From Blasia pusilla (lineage: Eukaryota > Marchantiophyta > Marchantiopsida > Blasiales): a stretch of 64,000 bases of DNA. The notes beneath the pieces were generated by a model. The model was not told where the DNA came from and searched no databases. It worked only from the letters and a program-made list of their open reading frames with translations. The position numbers and the translations under genes were made by a program. Every line of letters begins with the position of its first letter. The first letter of the stretch is position 1. Positions 1-10,595 of the stretch are shown here, piece by piece. The DNA lies in contig CM114271.1 of assembly GCA_050084515.1 (NCBI GenBank), forward strand, positions 68,014,001-68,078,000. Direction: 5' to 3'.

Positions 1-250
1 CATAAGAGCATGAGATCTGAGCTATGTTTTTGATGGCCTTGAACTTCTGAAGATCATCCGACTCTTCATCACGAGAGCACTGTGAGCAGGGAGATTTGCA
101 TGTGTGGAGTTTCCCACTTCTGGCCGAGGTCAATTGATGGCATCAGATTTGGAACCCATGGAGAGCTTCCTCTGTTTTACCAGGTCGAAGTTTATTACAT
201 TTCAGAGGAATTGATCCGGGGAGCAAGTCTGGAAATCAATTGTGATGCAG

Positions 251-921
251 GGATAACGTCGAATCGATGGTTAGGAACCGAGGATTTGGACTAGCCAAGG
301 ATATCGAGATTTTTAACTCGGATTGGGGTTTTGAGCCCGAGGATGTGGCGAATGGGTACCAAGGTCCCTTGCACATTTGGCAGGTAAGAATCATATGCTC
401 TATGTTTTCTGTTGAGAAACGAGATGTCTTATCACTTGTATTGATGTCATCTCGCTGTAATGCCACCCTGCTGCTCGACGAGCTGTCTTCATATGTTGGC
501 ATGCCACATCCGTATACCCTGTTCTTCCTGGAGTAGCCACTAATCAAGGAGACTTTCAAGAGCCTGCGAATTTTGAGCAGGCTTTGTAACATATCCAAGG
601 GTAGATTCCGTCCATTTTACTTTTGTGTAATTCAAGATGTCGAAAGGTAGACCTTCAGGGGGTTTTTTTGTGTAATTGTTGTGACTGCAGGGAACCGAAG
701 ATAACCTTGTTCCAGTAGGAATGCAGAGATGGGTGCAGAAGAAAATCCCAGATCTTGTCAAGCTACATGAGTTAGAAAACGAAGGCCATTTGTCATGGTT
801 TTGCAACAATTCCAAGGCACATCACAAAGTGTTCACGACACTCTTTGGAGAATTCATGAGTGTAGAGGAACAGTTTGTGGTGCAGGAAGAACCTGGAATG
901 GAATTTATTGGTGACCCTTAA
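251..921 (+). CDS. Alpha/beta-hydrolase fold protein, 3' exons only
   Basis: These are the last two exons of a gene that starts left of the window. The first runs about 251-383, follows TGCAG and ends at CAG|GTAAGA. The second runs 691-921, follows CTGCAG and ends in TAA. Spliced, they read DIEIFNSDWGFEPEDV, then LHIWQ|GTEDNLVPV, then a GHLSWF segment about 30 residues later. This is the C-terminal half of the plant alpha/beta-hydrolase family, in which HLWQG.xD.xVPV carries the acid of the catalytic triad (here in GTED) and GHL carries the catalytic His. The nucleophile Ser exon lies outside the window, so substrate and true start cannot be seen. A tail of about 30 residues follows the catalytic His. 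The exon at 251 needs one base from an upstream exon, and I could not recognise that exon in 1-250. The family call is fairly sure; the substrate is unknown. Confidence 0.75.
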
Positions 922-2548
922 TAGCCAGCTCAAGGAGTTTCCATGCGTTCATTGCACATACTCGAATACGGACCCATCGGTCTGGACAGGGAGATGGATT
1001 TACTGATACTGCTGAATCAAAGAGATAACATACGGCACTGTGAAGAAATAGGACGATATTGAAATGACCCAGTGGTTGTCCCTCAAAATTCGATATCCTG
1101 GCCTCTGATTGTAGTGATACAGTTGCACTGTGCATGCGTTCTCGAAAACTAGAAATTAAATGCTGAAAACGATTCACGGTAATCAGAAAGGCATTACATC
1201 ACTAGTTAGGGAGTGGTCCGCTATTCAACGTGGTTCATGTCTGTCGAGGTATCTAAATCCGCCCAAAGGAACAAATCTTTAGAGTGTGCCAATTGGTTTC
1301 CTCAGAATGCACCAAAATTGATATCTGTGTCCTAGCCTGCAGCGACGTATGCAAGTGTACATGGATATTGTTAGCATTGTCGATCCTTCGAATCTGTGCG
1401 CAGGGAAGCTCGAAGACATGACGTGCACTTGACTGATCAGCGCCAAATGCAGGGTCATTACGCTTCACGCTTCAAATGGATGCACATTCTCAGATCACCT
1501 GGTTAACCCTCGTGATAGAGAACTATTGTGGCGTCCCCTGAACACTATGGGCTGCTGCGATTCTTGTTGCTATTTTTGCAAGACTAATTGTATTAGTAAA
1601 CGTTGTTCATCAAAATAGATTGCTGTCGCAGCTTTATTGAATGACTAGGTTTCAAATCTGGCAGTCAACAAACTTTCTGTTTCTATCGGAGGGTGGGTTT
1701 TCTCTAATCTGAAATGGAAGCAAGTGAATTTCCTTACTCTTGATCATTGTTCAGTATGAGAGACTGGTGTAGATCCGGTTTGAAACTCCTTGATTTCATG
1801 TAATACTCTTTGACGTGCATATACTCTGTTTCAATGCACTCGGTATAAACTCCTTCATTACGCCACGTTCATTGATGTCCTTGAGAAAGAAAGTCCACTA
1901 ACGTAAACAGACAGAGAGAAACGGATGGAAACTGGAGCTTCCAACTACATAGACAACTACCTCGATGGATTATTCAGTTTAAGAGATACAAGCTCAGGGA
2001 GTTCCATGAAATTTCATTTGTGATAAGATCACTTAAAACCCCAAACAAATGTCTCACAGCTGCCATCTGGTGAAAGGAGATGAAAAAAACAGATGGGGAT
2101 AGAGGATAGATACTATCTAAAGTGTTTGACACAGGCTGAATAAAGAATGCACGTTCTTTCAACATGATGGGCCACACCCGATGCCCCTCAAGTAAACCAA
2201 GTCCTAAAGGATCTCACATAACTGTTGGAAAGTGTGTGTTCATGTTGAGATCAACAGTCCTCTTGACACATGTCCATTTTGGCCAATAGGAACCCTTGCT
2301 GTCTAAGCTCGTTCTCTAAGATGTATGGATGAGTAGTGATTCAAAATTCAATTGTGCATCGCACGGGCGACAGCTAGTGGGAATTGTAGAACAATTTGTT
2401 TGTGCACGTTTTGAGAAAAACCATGCAGCACTCGTGAAACCGTCAGAATCAAGCCTCCATCGTATAAATCTTATGATGCTCTTTCGAGGAGATCACGGGT
2501 CTGTTTCATTATGCATTGAGTTGTTGCATGTGCACGCCAAGTACTTGA
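922..2548. other. Intergenic, no gene recognised
   Basis: Region downstream of the alpha/beta-hydrolase stop. Only short frames are present on either strand, with no domain signature, splice pattern or repeat that I can support. Confidence 0.5.
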
Positions 2549-2704
2549 TTGTCCTTGTTTAACCTCCATGTTTTGCTTCCATGAGAACTCTATTTACTTG
2601 ATTGTCTTTGTAGCAGAGTGAAGCTTCCCTCACAAGTCCTAATTGTCCTTGTTTAACCTCCATGTGTTGCTAGTATGAGAACTCTGCTTAACTGTAGAGT
2701 TCTC
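2549..2704. repeat. Two-copy 92-bp direct repeat ending in a hairpin
   Basis: The phrase TTGTTTAACCTCCATG followed by TATGAGAACTCT-like text occurs twice, about 92 bp apart. The second copy runs into a perfect 9-bp inverted repeat, GAGAACTCT (2677-2685) and AGAGTTCTC (2696-2704), with a 10-nt loop. It may be a small foldback element; function unknown. Confidence 0.55.
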
Positions 2705-2968
2705 TTGGGATTTGGGTCTATGTTGTAGGCAAGGCGGGCCTTGGGAACTTCGACCCACACAAACATGACTGTCTTAGGGACGGACATACGACTGCAACCA
2801 TGCACATGTCCGAAGACACTTTTTTTTGTGTGCACCCTTATTCCATGTTAATATGTTTGATGACCTTTTATCCCTCATAAATTCTCCTAGTAAAACTAAA
2901 TATCAAATTCTTGGGGTTGATGTTTGTGAATCCTCATGGTAATGAATTGCATAAATATAAGTATATGA

Positions 2969-3059
2969 TAGATGTGTTTATAATCACAACTTAATCATAA
3001 TTGACTTGCAAAGTTTGGAGAAACTCCAAAGTATAATTGAATCATAGTTGGCTCACAAT

Positions 3060-3113
<54 letters not shown>

Positions 3114-3235
3114 AGGTACACTTCTATTAGATGTGTTTATATCTTGCTTAAGTACGAACCCACAACTTAATCATAATTGACTTGCAAAGTTTGGAGAAGC
3201 TCCAAAGTATAATTGAATCATAGTTGGCTCACAAT

Positions 3236-3277
<42 letters not shown>

Positions 3278-3298
3278 TTTGAGGTACACTTCTATTAG
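2969..3298. repeat. 166-bp tandem duplication, each unit with a (GT)n(GA)n microsatellite
   Basis: A unit beginning near GATGTGTTTATA and containing CACAACTTAATCATAATTGA is repeated with a period of 166 bp (CACAACTT at 2995 and 3161). Each unit carries GT repeats passing into GA repeats (about 3060-3110 and 3238-3278) and ends in GTTTGAGGTACACTTC. The units differ mainly in microsatellite length. Confidence 0.85.
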
Positions 3299-3487
3299 CG
3301 CTCCATTTCCAACATCCGGCGGGTGCGACTTTGCTCATTTTGGGTTCACAACGCAAGGCGACCTTTTTGCCTCTCCAATGAAGGTGGAGGAAAAGCGCAA
3401 AGCTGATTCTTATCACAACTGGGGACGCTATGGAGAAAAGCACGAAGTTTGTTTGCTCACCAATGAGTCACCATGTCAATCCAGATT

Positions 3488-3850
3488 CTAGTGTGCGGCC
3501 GAGGAGCCTTTGAGAAAAAAAATAAAATGAAACATACACAGGATGGAAAACCCATCGGGATACAAAGGAGGAAGGCATAGAGAGCCAAAAAAACCCGCGG
3601 GCCGAAAAGACCCCGAAGAGACATAAGGGGGCTTTCCCCCTAACAACCAAATTGACCGACTGCAAAGAACTATGGCTACTACTAAATGGGTCTCTTGCAT
3701 TGGCGTCTCCAACGGTCTGAGCCCGCCGGAAATGCCCATTTGCATGGGCACGCTGCAAAATTATGGAGACCCGTTTTCTATAATAAAATATCCCAATGGT
3801 TAAGGACAATCCATTTCTCGAACGACGCCCATAATGAGCGAATCAAACCT
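3488..3850 (-). mobile_element. 5'-truncated relic of a REL-type non-LTR retrotransposon, subfamily B
   Basis: The minus strand reads SIILQRAHANGHFRRAQ followed by VGDANARDP, then a non-coding tail rich in T tracts. This matches the extreme C-terminus of the two large non-LTR elements in the window, whose protein ends with SVALQRAQALALIRRAE and VGGRSPRR. A second fragment of the same subfamily lies at 10375-10595. The sequence differs from the main family, so it is a separate subfamily. Only the last 60 or so codons and the 3' tail remain, as expected from incomplete target-primed reverse transcription. The family call rests on these matched residues only. Confidence 0.6.
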
Positions 3851-3873
3851 CTCCCCATGGCCCCGCACACGGG

Positions 3874-3899
3874 GATGATTAGTTTCACAACTAATCATC
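3874..3899. repeat. Perfect 10-bp inverted repeat
   Basis: GATGATTAGT (3874-3883) and ACTAATCATC (3890-3899) pair around a 6-nt loop just upstream of the polyphenol oxidase pseudogene. It could be part of the old promoter or a chance palindrome. Confidence 0.5.
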
Positions 3900-4363
3900 A
3901 AACACGTGGGTAGATAGGTTAGATGAAGAGGAGGAAAAAAAAAAAACCCTCGAAGTTCAGCTACTCGTCACTTCAATTCAGATCGTCCAGGTGTCCGTAG
4001 GCTGCAGTGATTGGACACTGGTAGCTCGACGCACCCCTCCATTTTACGAAATACGATTTTCCCAACAAAAGAGTGGATGCTCCCCTCAGGAGAAAGTGAA
4101 GGAGAAAATATCCAATAAAAGAGTGGGAAACAAAATAGCATCATAGCATGTGTCACCTTCGGCTGTTGGAAGTCGTAAGGTCCCGATGAAAATGAACCGA
4201 TCGTTTCATTCATTAGGCGGTCGTGTCGCTGTGCAGCCCGTTAGAATATTTTTCAGTTTCTCTCTCGACATCCGTCAGTTTTTCACCTGCGCTTTTCCGA
4301 AATACCCTTTTTGTTTCCGAAACATTCCGCCGCCAGTTGGTACGTGGCTTTCCTGAAGCTCTT

Positions 4364-4395
4364 TTAACGGGCCAGTGAGACTTGTGGCCCGTTAA
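4364..4395. repeat. Perfect 11-bp inverted repeat
   Basis: TTAACGGGCCA (4364-4374) and TGGCCCGTTAA (4385-4395) flank a 10-nt loop. It lies inside the polyphenol oxidase pseudogene, in the gap between the leader and the CuA region, and has no counterpart in the intact gene. It is probably a small insertion. Confidence 0.5.
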
Positions 4396-4496
4396 GATTC
4401 CAAGAGGTTAGGAGTGTTGAACTTTTTCAAACGCGAATTCGAAATGGATGGATGTAGTTTGATAAGTGTCACTACTTCCTCAAACAAAGTACTTTT

Positions 4497-4652
4497 GGAC
4501 AAAGAAAGGTAATAATTCAAAAAGAGAGTCAAAAATGCATAAAAGAATGAAAAAAAAAGTGGTAACAAACCGACGTAAAGACCGGCTCAACAAACTAACG
4601 ACTACATATGACAAGAACACGAGTACTAACGACTACATACGTTGGTCACACG
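4497..4652 (-). mobile_element. 3' tail of the main REL-type non-LTR family inserted in the PPO pseudogene
   Basis: The segment GGACAAAGAAAGGTAATA ... GGCTCAACAAACTA ... GACAAGAACACGAGT ... TTGGTCA closely follows the 3' ends of the two 4.5-kb elements (37597 onward and about 23110 onward). Only the last 150 bp or so are present, so this is a severely 5'-truncated insertion. It splits the homology between the pseudogene leader and its CuA region. No target-site duplication is evident. Confidence 0.7.
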
Positions 4653-5789
4653 TTTAGCCGGAGAATTTCTTGAACCTGATACCAACAACTCGATCTATAT
4701 TCGAACTTGACTCGATCCATATTCGAATTCCTCTGGTTCTCCTTCCCTTGAGATGTTCTCTATTCCCATGACAGGATCCTGCATAGCCTGCTCCACGATC
4801 CGTCCTCCATCCTCTTGCCTTTTGGAACATTGATAGTCGGCTTTCCGCAGCCGAGGGAATGACTGAGTCTGAAGCTCTGGACCACAACGACGTCACAGCA
4901 CCAAGGCGGGAGATCCAGTTCCTCATTCAAAGCCGGCATGATCATTGACCGGCAACTTCTTCATCAGAACAACGTACGCGGACCTGGCTCGCTAGTTTCC
5001 CGATCCTCCAGAAGAATTCCAGGTCGCGTCCAGCCTCGTTCAAATGCATCGAGCCATGGTCTTCTCCGCTGTTGAACAGGAGACCGACGGTCAGTGCTTG
5101 GATGATCGCGTCTCTTTATATGGCGGCTCTGTAGAACTGTACCTCGAGGAAGTCGGCCCTCGACCTTTCATCCCGGGCTTCTGGTACTCCGCCAGTGATC
5201 CCTCGCTTTATGGTATCCGTGACAATATTGATAGATGGTAGAACGTGAGGAAATCTTTGGGCGACCGTCCACGAAATCATCTTGACTGGCTCAACGCGGA
5301 CCCCCTCTCTTGAGACCATAAAACCGAACGAGTGAAAATGAAAAACGCGGACCTGCTAAGCCCAGACAAGTAAGGGCGACAGGTACCAAAATGTCGTTGA
5401 TGCTTGGATTTCCTCCATAGCTTGCTCCCACATGTTCAGACATATCTGTCGCATAGTGTCCTTGTTTCAGAGCAACTTCTACATGCTGCACGTTTTCATG
5501 CAGCGATCGCAAGACCACTGTTGGCGCAAGATTCCAGTGGTACGTCAGCCTTTGGTGATGAAGTTTTGGTCATTTCGAGCATTCGAGTAATCATCGCCTT
5601 GCCCAGGTCGCAGCGTTTTTCGATTCTCCCAGTGCAAAACTGTCCGTCCGTGGAATTGATTGACGATGCTTATGGCAGATTCCTCTTCACGCCTCTTGTC
5701 GGAGGTCCAACAAATATCGAAGTTCCCGGAAAGTATAAAGTTCCAAAGTGCGTCCATCGGGAAGTCTTCTTTCCTTTCTAAGTTCTCTT

Positions 5790-7683
5790 TCCTCTCCAAA
5801 TATCTATTACTAGTTAGGACCCAAGGTGCCGTGCGATGTACGGCCCCTAACTTAGGTGACAAAGTAGTCAAACGTTGAGAGAAGTTTAGGGACACGTATC
5901 AAACGCGTAGATTAGAACCTAGTGACAATTTGGAGTCGATTAAGTGGGAATTAGACTTATTCCCTTATTAAATGTAGACTACGTCCTAAACTACTCTCCA
6001 GAGATTGCCTTCATAAAAACATAGCATGGGATTAAATTGATGCCTACTTGGGAGTGGAAACGTTTGGTTTACGAATGAAATTTAACTTAATGATTGAATT
6101 GAAGACTACCTTATTTGGTCAACGTCTAGTCGTAAGGTTTTTTCTCGTAGATTTATTTTGAAAAGAGCATGACAAGGTATTAACAAGAGCCTAAAAGTCA
6201 AACCTCTCGGGAATGGAAAACTTACATTGATCCTAATGTTTGCAAGAACCAACGGAGATTAGAGAGGTCTTTAGATGGGCCCTCTATGACTAGGAAACAA
6301 AATATGCTTGGAATTAACCAATCCAAGCTCTAAGTCCGGTTTAGATTGGCTCTCTTAGTGCATACACATTCGATCCTCCTTGTTTCTAGGTCAACCGAGA
6401 ACTACTATATGTACTTTTAGGTGCATTTTCATGTCCATTTTTTATGTCTTATTTTTTTGGATTGATTCTCCAAAAGAAAGAGAATTCAGCTAAAAGATCT
6501 ATGGACCAAGACATTGAGTCTCAACTTTCATGAACACTCCATGATGAAAGGTACCACGCCATGCTCCCTCCATAATAGCCTTAAGACCATTCGTCAACTT
6601 ACTTAGGAAGATCACACATTTCTCTCTCTCAATTGAACTATAAGATTTCTCTCTCCATTAGTGAGTTTAAGATTGTAATCTTCAGCACTTCTTGGCTCTT
6701 TAAGTCACCATATTTTGCTTGTATTATTAGTAACTTTGAACAAGTACATGGATGTTAGCATGAAATGGTTATAAATGTTAAAGTGCACATTCTAGAAAAT
6801 ATGCTTTAAATAGGAAATCATATTCTCATAATCTACACTCCATACAAAACAAGTGCTTATGATACTTATGCATTTCCCTCTCTACTCTATAGATGTGTGG
6901 GGATAGGCCACTAAATTTGATACTTTTTTTGGAACATAGCATCCTTATCTTAAATTTTCTCTATGCGTTGTCTTTTTAAGTTTTATCATAAATTTTCATA
7001 TTTATGTTCAATAACACACCAACCTAAATTATAACCACTTTGAGCCAACCTCCAATTTTATTAAATAAATATTTTATATACATAATATTCTATTACTTGA
7101 GAAAGGGAATTATGTGAGGAAGTATTTTAAAAAATTAAACAAAAAATAAGAGAAACCATGGGTATTTTATCAATTTTTATGGAAAAGGGGTAGGATGAGT
7201 CACTAAATTACATTTTGGCAAGTACAAATGGGTTACTATTGGCTAGACGCTTCATTTTAAACTGAAAAATGGAAAGTCCTTTAACACGGAAAGACTTTTC
7301 TCTGCTAATTATTAGATGCCTTTAACTCTTGCCTATAATAGGGTTGGAGTACTTTTATCAGTGGAATTATAATTATAATTCTAAAAATGAGGATTTTCCT
7401 ACTTTGATAACATGTGTTAATATTATGTTCTATGACCATTTTCTTTGAAAAAATTAATCCAATTTTTTTTTAAAAGTGAGGATATTAGAAATAAATGAAA
7501 AAAATTCTTAGTGGTGGGTTATAGAATGCTTTTGGATTTCCAAAGAAAATAAACTGATACTAAATCTTGGGTGCACTTAGTAGTAATTACATACCAATAC
7601 AATCTTTTGGTTTATAATGTCTTTTACAAAAGGCATTACATCTGACACTAGGAGTGTCAAATTTCATGGGTGCACCAAAATAG
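5790..7683. other. AT-rich intergenic DNA
   Basis: Nothing recognisable: AT-rich, stop-dense in all frames, no domain signature or strong repeat. Confidence 0.5.
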
Positions 7684-7727
7684 ACCCATGTCAGTCCTAA
7701 GGAAGGACTCTTAGGACTGACATGGGT
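7684..7727. repeat. Perfect 18-bp hairpin
   Basis: The arms ACCCATGTCAGTCCTAAG (7684-7701) and its exact reverse complement (7710-7727) enclose an 8-nt loop. It marks the left edge of a member of the GC-rich modular repeat family that runs to about 7960, so it may be a terminal foldback. Confidence 0.85.
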
Positions 7728-7960
7728 TCCAAGAGGTGGGACTCACACTTTTAGTCGATGATGGAAGGCAAGGCAAGGATGAGAGGAGCAATGAGGAGTG
7801 GAGGTGGAGGGAGGAAGAAATGGGGGAGCATGGCACACGAAGGCAAGTAAAAGGAATGAGAAAGAAAGAAAAATGGGGCCTATACGGACGAGTCCTTCCA
7901 TAGGACGGACTAAGTTCTTGACATGGACACTGAGTTTGTCCACATGCAAGCTTTGTGTCA
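7728..7960 (-). repeat. Member of the GACAAAGTC modular repeat family
   Basis: Read on the minus strand the right edge gives TTGCATGTGGACAAACTC then AGTGTCCATGTC. This matches the edges of repeats at about 12330, 35385 (minus) and 36195. The interior is purine-rich GGAGG/GAGGAG text without an open frame of known type. The boundaries are approximate. Confidence 0.5.
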
Positions 7961-8977
7961 ATGTAATGCCTATCCAGAATCGTCAGGTGGGGGGGTTGGC
8001 CCAAAAAATCACTGGGCTACTCTCGGAAGGGGAGGGGGCGGCAATTTTTTACCAACCTTAAATCCACAAAATACCCGAGAAGAAATGCAAAAGGGGCGGG
8101 AGTGATTCTTCCCTGGAATGCCAAAACATGTAACTTCCCGTTTGAGATCCGGCAAATCCCCGGATAGAGAGATCCGATGACACAAAAGTCCCGGATAGGG
8201 GTATTATGACACCCCTGCCTCCGAAACTAAACTCCCGTGTGGGAAATCACCAATACTGTCTTAGGATTCAATGGGGAACCAAGCAATTTCGTAGTTGCGG
8301 ACATAGAGAGGTGGTGGAGGGGACATCCTAGGCATCAAAAGGTCAAAGGTCTATTCCGAACAAACCTTAGCCAAACTCAGCTTATCTTATACAAGTTATA
8401 TACATGTGATAAACGAGTAACAAGAAAATGACTTGTTTTTAAAAAATAAAATAAAATTAGTACATGGGGATTAGAAAAATAAGGCCCATAACCCATAAGG
8501 CCCTTCTATTTTTCCACATGTTTTCTTTAGCCTAAGAAATGGGAGACTACAAAATAGACCAACGTGCTACTTCCTGTGGCGAGTGCGAGGACGGCCGATT
8601 GGATTCTTTTTATCCTGAGGCGGCTATTGAGAAGCGCGTTCCCCGGACGGGGGCGATTGAGTTTCTGAGGAATGTCTGAAAAATCTGAGTAAACCGGTAG
8701 AGATCTCCCGTACGCATTCATCTCGCGGTCCTCTTTTCTTTCGTCCAAGATCCCACCCGAACTCAACCACCACCGGTTGATTTCCACCGTTTTCCTTTCC
8801 CGCAGTTGTGCGTCGTTGTCCTTGGATTCGCAACCGGTGAACTCCAACGATACTGAGCGCGTCGGTTGGCGATTCTCCGGCGTTCGATACGCTTTCGAGT
8901 CGCGAGGGGTAGATTTCAAGCACCAACTAACAGTATTTGACTGTAGACGATTTGAGACTCGATCACTCTGAAAATTC
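7961..8977. other. Upstream region of the RING locus
   Basis: From about 8530 the base composition becomes GC-richer and more gene-like than the AT-rich flanks, and it may hold promoter and 5' UTR sequence of the RING locus. Overlapping frames occur on both strands, but none has a recognisable domain. I see no clear TATA box. Confidence 0.4.
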
Positions 8978-9151
8978 ATGGATTCGGAGGACTGTATCGA
9001 TCGGGGATACGTAGGCGTGAGTGTGTCGGATCCACATGGCGTGAGCGAGTTTTCCGCGGCTCTCAGAGCCGCTCGTCATTTCATAGACAATCATACGGGG
9101 TTCTATCAGGACCTGACTGAAAGAGGTGGAGTAAACGTAATGGCATCCTGA
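8978..9151 (+). CDS. Short frame upstream of and overlapping the RING frame
   Basis: A 57-codon ATG frame beginning MDSEDCIDRGYVGV and ending at TGA. The RING frame is open back to about 9122, so the two frames overlap by about 30 bp in different phases. The corresponding stretch is conserved in the decayed RING copy near 42690-42790, which suggests it was part of the same transcription unit. It could be the N-terminal part of the RING protein separated by a one-base frameshift, or an independent upstream frame. No domain is recognised. Confidence 0.4.
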   Translation: MDSEDCIDRGYVGVSVSDPHGVSEFSAALRAARHFIDNHTGFYQDLTERGGVNVMAS

Positions 9152-9162
9152 GACAGGCTCAA

Positions 9163-9630
9163 ATGAGTCTGAGAGAAGTACAAGTCACTGCAACACGAAT
9201 TCTGGCGTTTATCGATGAAGCCGTGTACTCGAATTGTGAGCGAGAACTTCAGAAACTAAACCATCGTCATCGGGAGGAAAAGGAGGATCGTGCGAAAGCG
9301 GCTGCGAAAGACGTCCCGGAACTCGCATTTAACGATGTGATTCACGATGTCGCTGCAGTCGAGAACACTGCAGATGATGACGAGTGTTTGGTAAAGAGTT
9401 TTAATGAGGAGCGCCAGAAACTTCTCCATATCATCGCCAAAGAGCAAGAGAAGACAGAATGTCAAATTTGCTTCACGGCTACTCGAAACACACTCGTCTT
9501 GCCGTGTATGCATTTCCTCTATTGTAATCATTGTATCGAGAAACATCAACTCCAAAGCAATCTCTGCCCCACTTGTAGGAGCCACATTCGAGGAATCCTC
9601 CACTGCAATCGGTCGAATTCCGTGGTTTAA
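9163..9630 (+). CDS. C3HC4 RING-finger protein, probable E3 ubiquitin ligase
   Basis: A 155-residue frame. Residues 25-100 are charged and helical in character (many E, K, R), a possible coiled coil. Residues 100-138 form a C3HC4 RING with zinc ligands C100, C103, C115, H117, C121, C124, C135 and C138, and the core reads LPCMHFLYCNHC. A RING near the C-terminus with LPCxHxxxCxxC spacing resembles that of IAP/MUL1-type proteins and of some plant kinesin-7 proteins, where it recruits an E2 enzyme. The ATG at 9163 is the first in this frame, but the frame stays open to about 9122, and an overlapping upstream frame (8978-9151) suggests a frame break or a missed splice. A decayed paralogue lies at 42550-44010. 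The RING is sure. Whether the gene is intact is uncertain, and no motor domain is visible. Confidence 0.7.
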   Translation: MSLREVQVTATRILAFIDEAVYSNCERELQKLNHRHREEKEDRAKAAAKDVPELAFNDVIHDVAAVENTADDDECLVKSFNEERQKLLHIIAKEQEKTECQICFTATRNTLVLPCMHFLYCNHCIEKHQLQSNLCPTCRSHIRGILHCNRSNSVV

Positions 9631-10374
9631 AGAGGAATCTGTGCAGATCTAGCGGTGTACTCGTGGTAGGAACTTTATCTCGAGTGGTCCAGTTCATTGA
9701 AAACTCCTGCATTAGCTCTTGGCCACGATCCACAAACTAGGATATGCCCAGTTGAGTCCAGTAGTACGGCCAAATCGCGACCGCGGATTGTTGGACTTCG
9801 GAGACAGGGCCTCGGCAGTAGCCAACTTCAAGCTGTCTTGCATCGGCAATGGCATGACTTCAACTTCTGGTTTCGAAAAACGGGTAACTTATTGAACAGT
9901 GAATACAATTAATGCTTGATTCTGACTCAAACATCTGGTTTCATAAAAATCTAGAATCTGCGTTCGCTGTACATCCGATTCACTGCCTTAAGCTTCTTCT
10001 CACCTCGAGATCTTTCCTTCTGCTTTACTCGGCGGAGGTGGCACATCAATATTCTGTGGAATTCCACCTGTTGGCAACACCTCCTGTTTGCCTCAGACCC
10101 CTGCGATGTAAGCTAGTGATGAAGTATATCACTCACTCGTAGTGTTCAGTACTGCAGGGCTCAGAATATGGTGATCTGTTACGGATCCCTCTCCTGTCTA
10201 CTTTCATTTGTGGTTCCATATCGTCCTTCAGCGACTAAACGGTCGAACTTTTCGGAGAGTAGGTTTGGTATCGGAGATACTCTCTCACTCTCGGATTCAT
10301 ACGGAATGATGTATTTAGATAAAAACGTGTGATCCATCGGAAGTACAAAAGAGGCTACAACAAGACCAGAAAAT
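9631..10374. other. 3' flank of the RING locus
   Basis: No gene recognised. GTTGGACTTCGGAGACAGGG (from about 9789) and the stretch ending CTTCTTCTCAC (about 9993) are matched downstream of the decayed RING copy (near 43690 and 44000), so the ancestral duplication covered at least this much 3' flank. Confidence 0.5.
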
Positions 10375-10595
10375 GAAGAAGGGGTCATCTCTTAGCGACT
10401 ATATCAACAACAACAAAAGAGCTATGACTACTACTAAGTGGGTCTCTAGCTCCGGCGTCTCCCACAGCATGAGCCCGCCGCAAAAGCCAATTAGCCTGGG
10501 CGCGCTGCAACGCTATGGAAATCTGTTGCCTACAATAGAGAATCGCAGTAGCTAAGTACAACCCATTTCTCGATTGGACATGATGAGCGCAGTCC
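10375..10595 (-). mobile_element. Second 3' fragment of REL-type non-LTR subfamily B
   Basis: The minus strand reads YCRQQISIALQRAQANWLL then RRAHAVGDAGARDPL, clearly related to the C-terminal tail of the large non-LTR elements and to the relic at 3488-3850. At DNA level, TATGACTACTACTAAGTGGG here matches TATGGCTACTACTAAATGGG at 3671. Only the end of the coding region remains. Confidence 0.65.

Larger units (their letters stand above)
4150..5780 (+). pseudogene. Polyphenol oxidase pseudogene, full length but inactivated
   Basis: This is a decayed paralogue of the intact polyphenol oxidase at 30145. DNA homology can be followed from the 5' leader (GTCACCTTCGGCT...GGAAGT near 4152, against GTCACCTTCCGGCT upstream of the intact ATG), through the CuA region (about 4680-4900), the CuB region (about 5010-5240) and the KFDV domain (about 5520-5730). 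Lesions are many. The CuA helix that should read DIHNSW reads YIRIPL. Both CuB histidines of GPHAGAHIW are missing. YGIHGNVDRFW has become YGIRDNIDRW followed by a stop. There are several frameshifts, and a non-LTR 3' tail (about 4497-4652) sits inside. Recognisable remnants are FIPGFWYSASDP and GRFLFTPLVGGP. The loss of all copper ligands I can check makes activity impossible. Confidence 0.88.
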
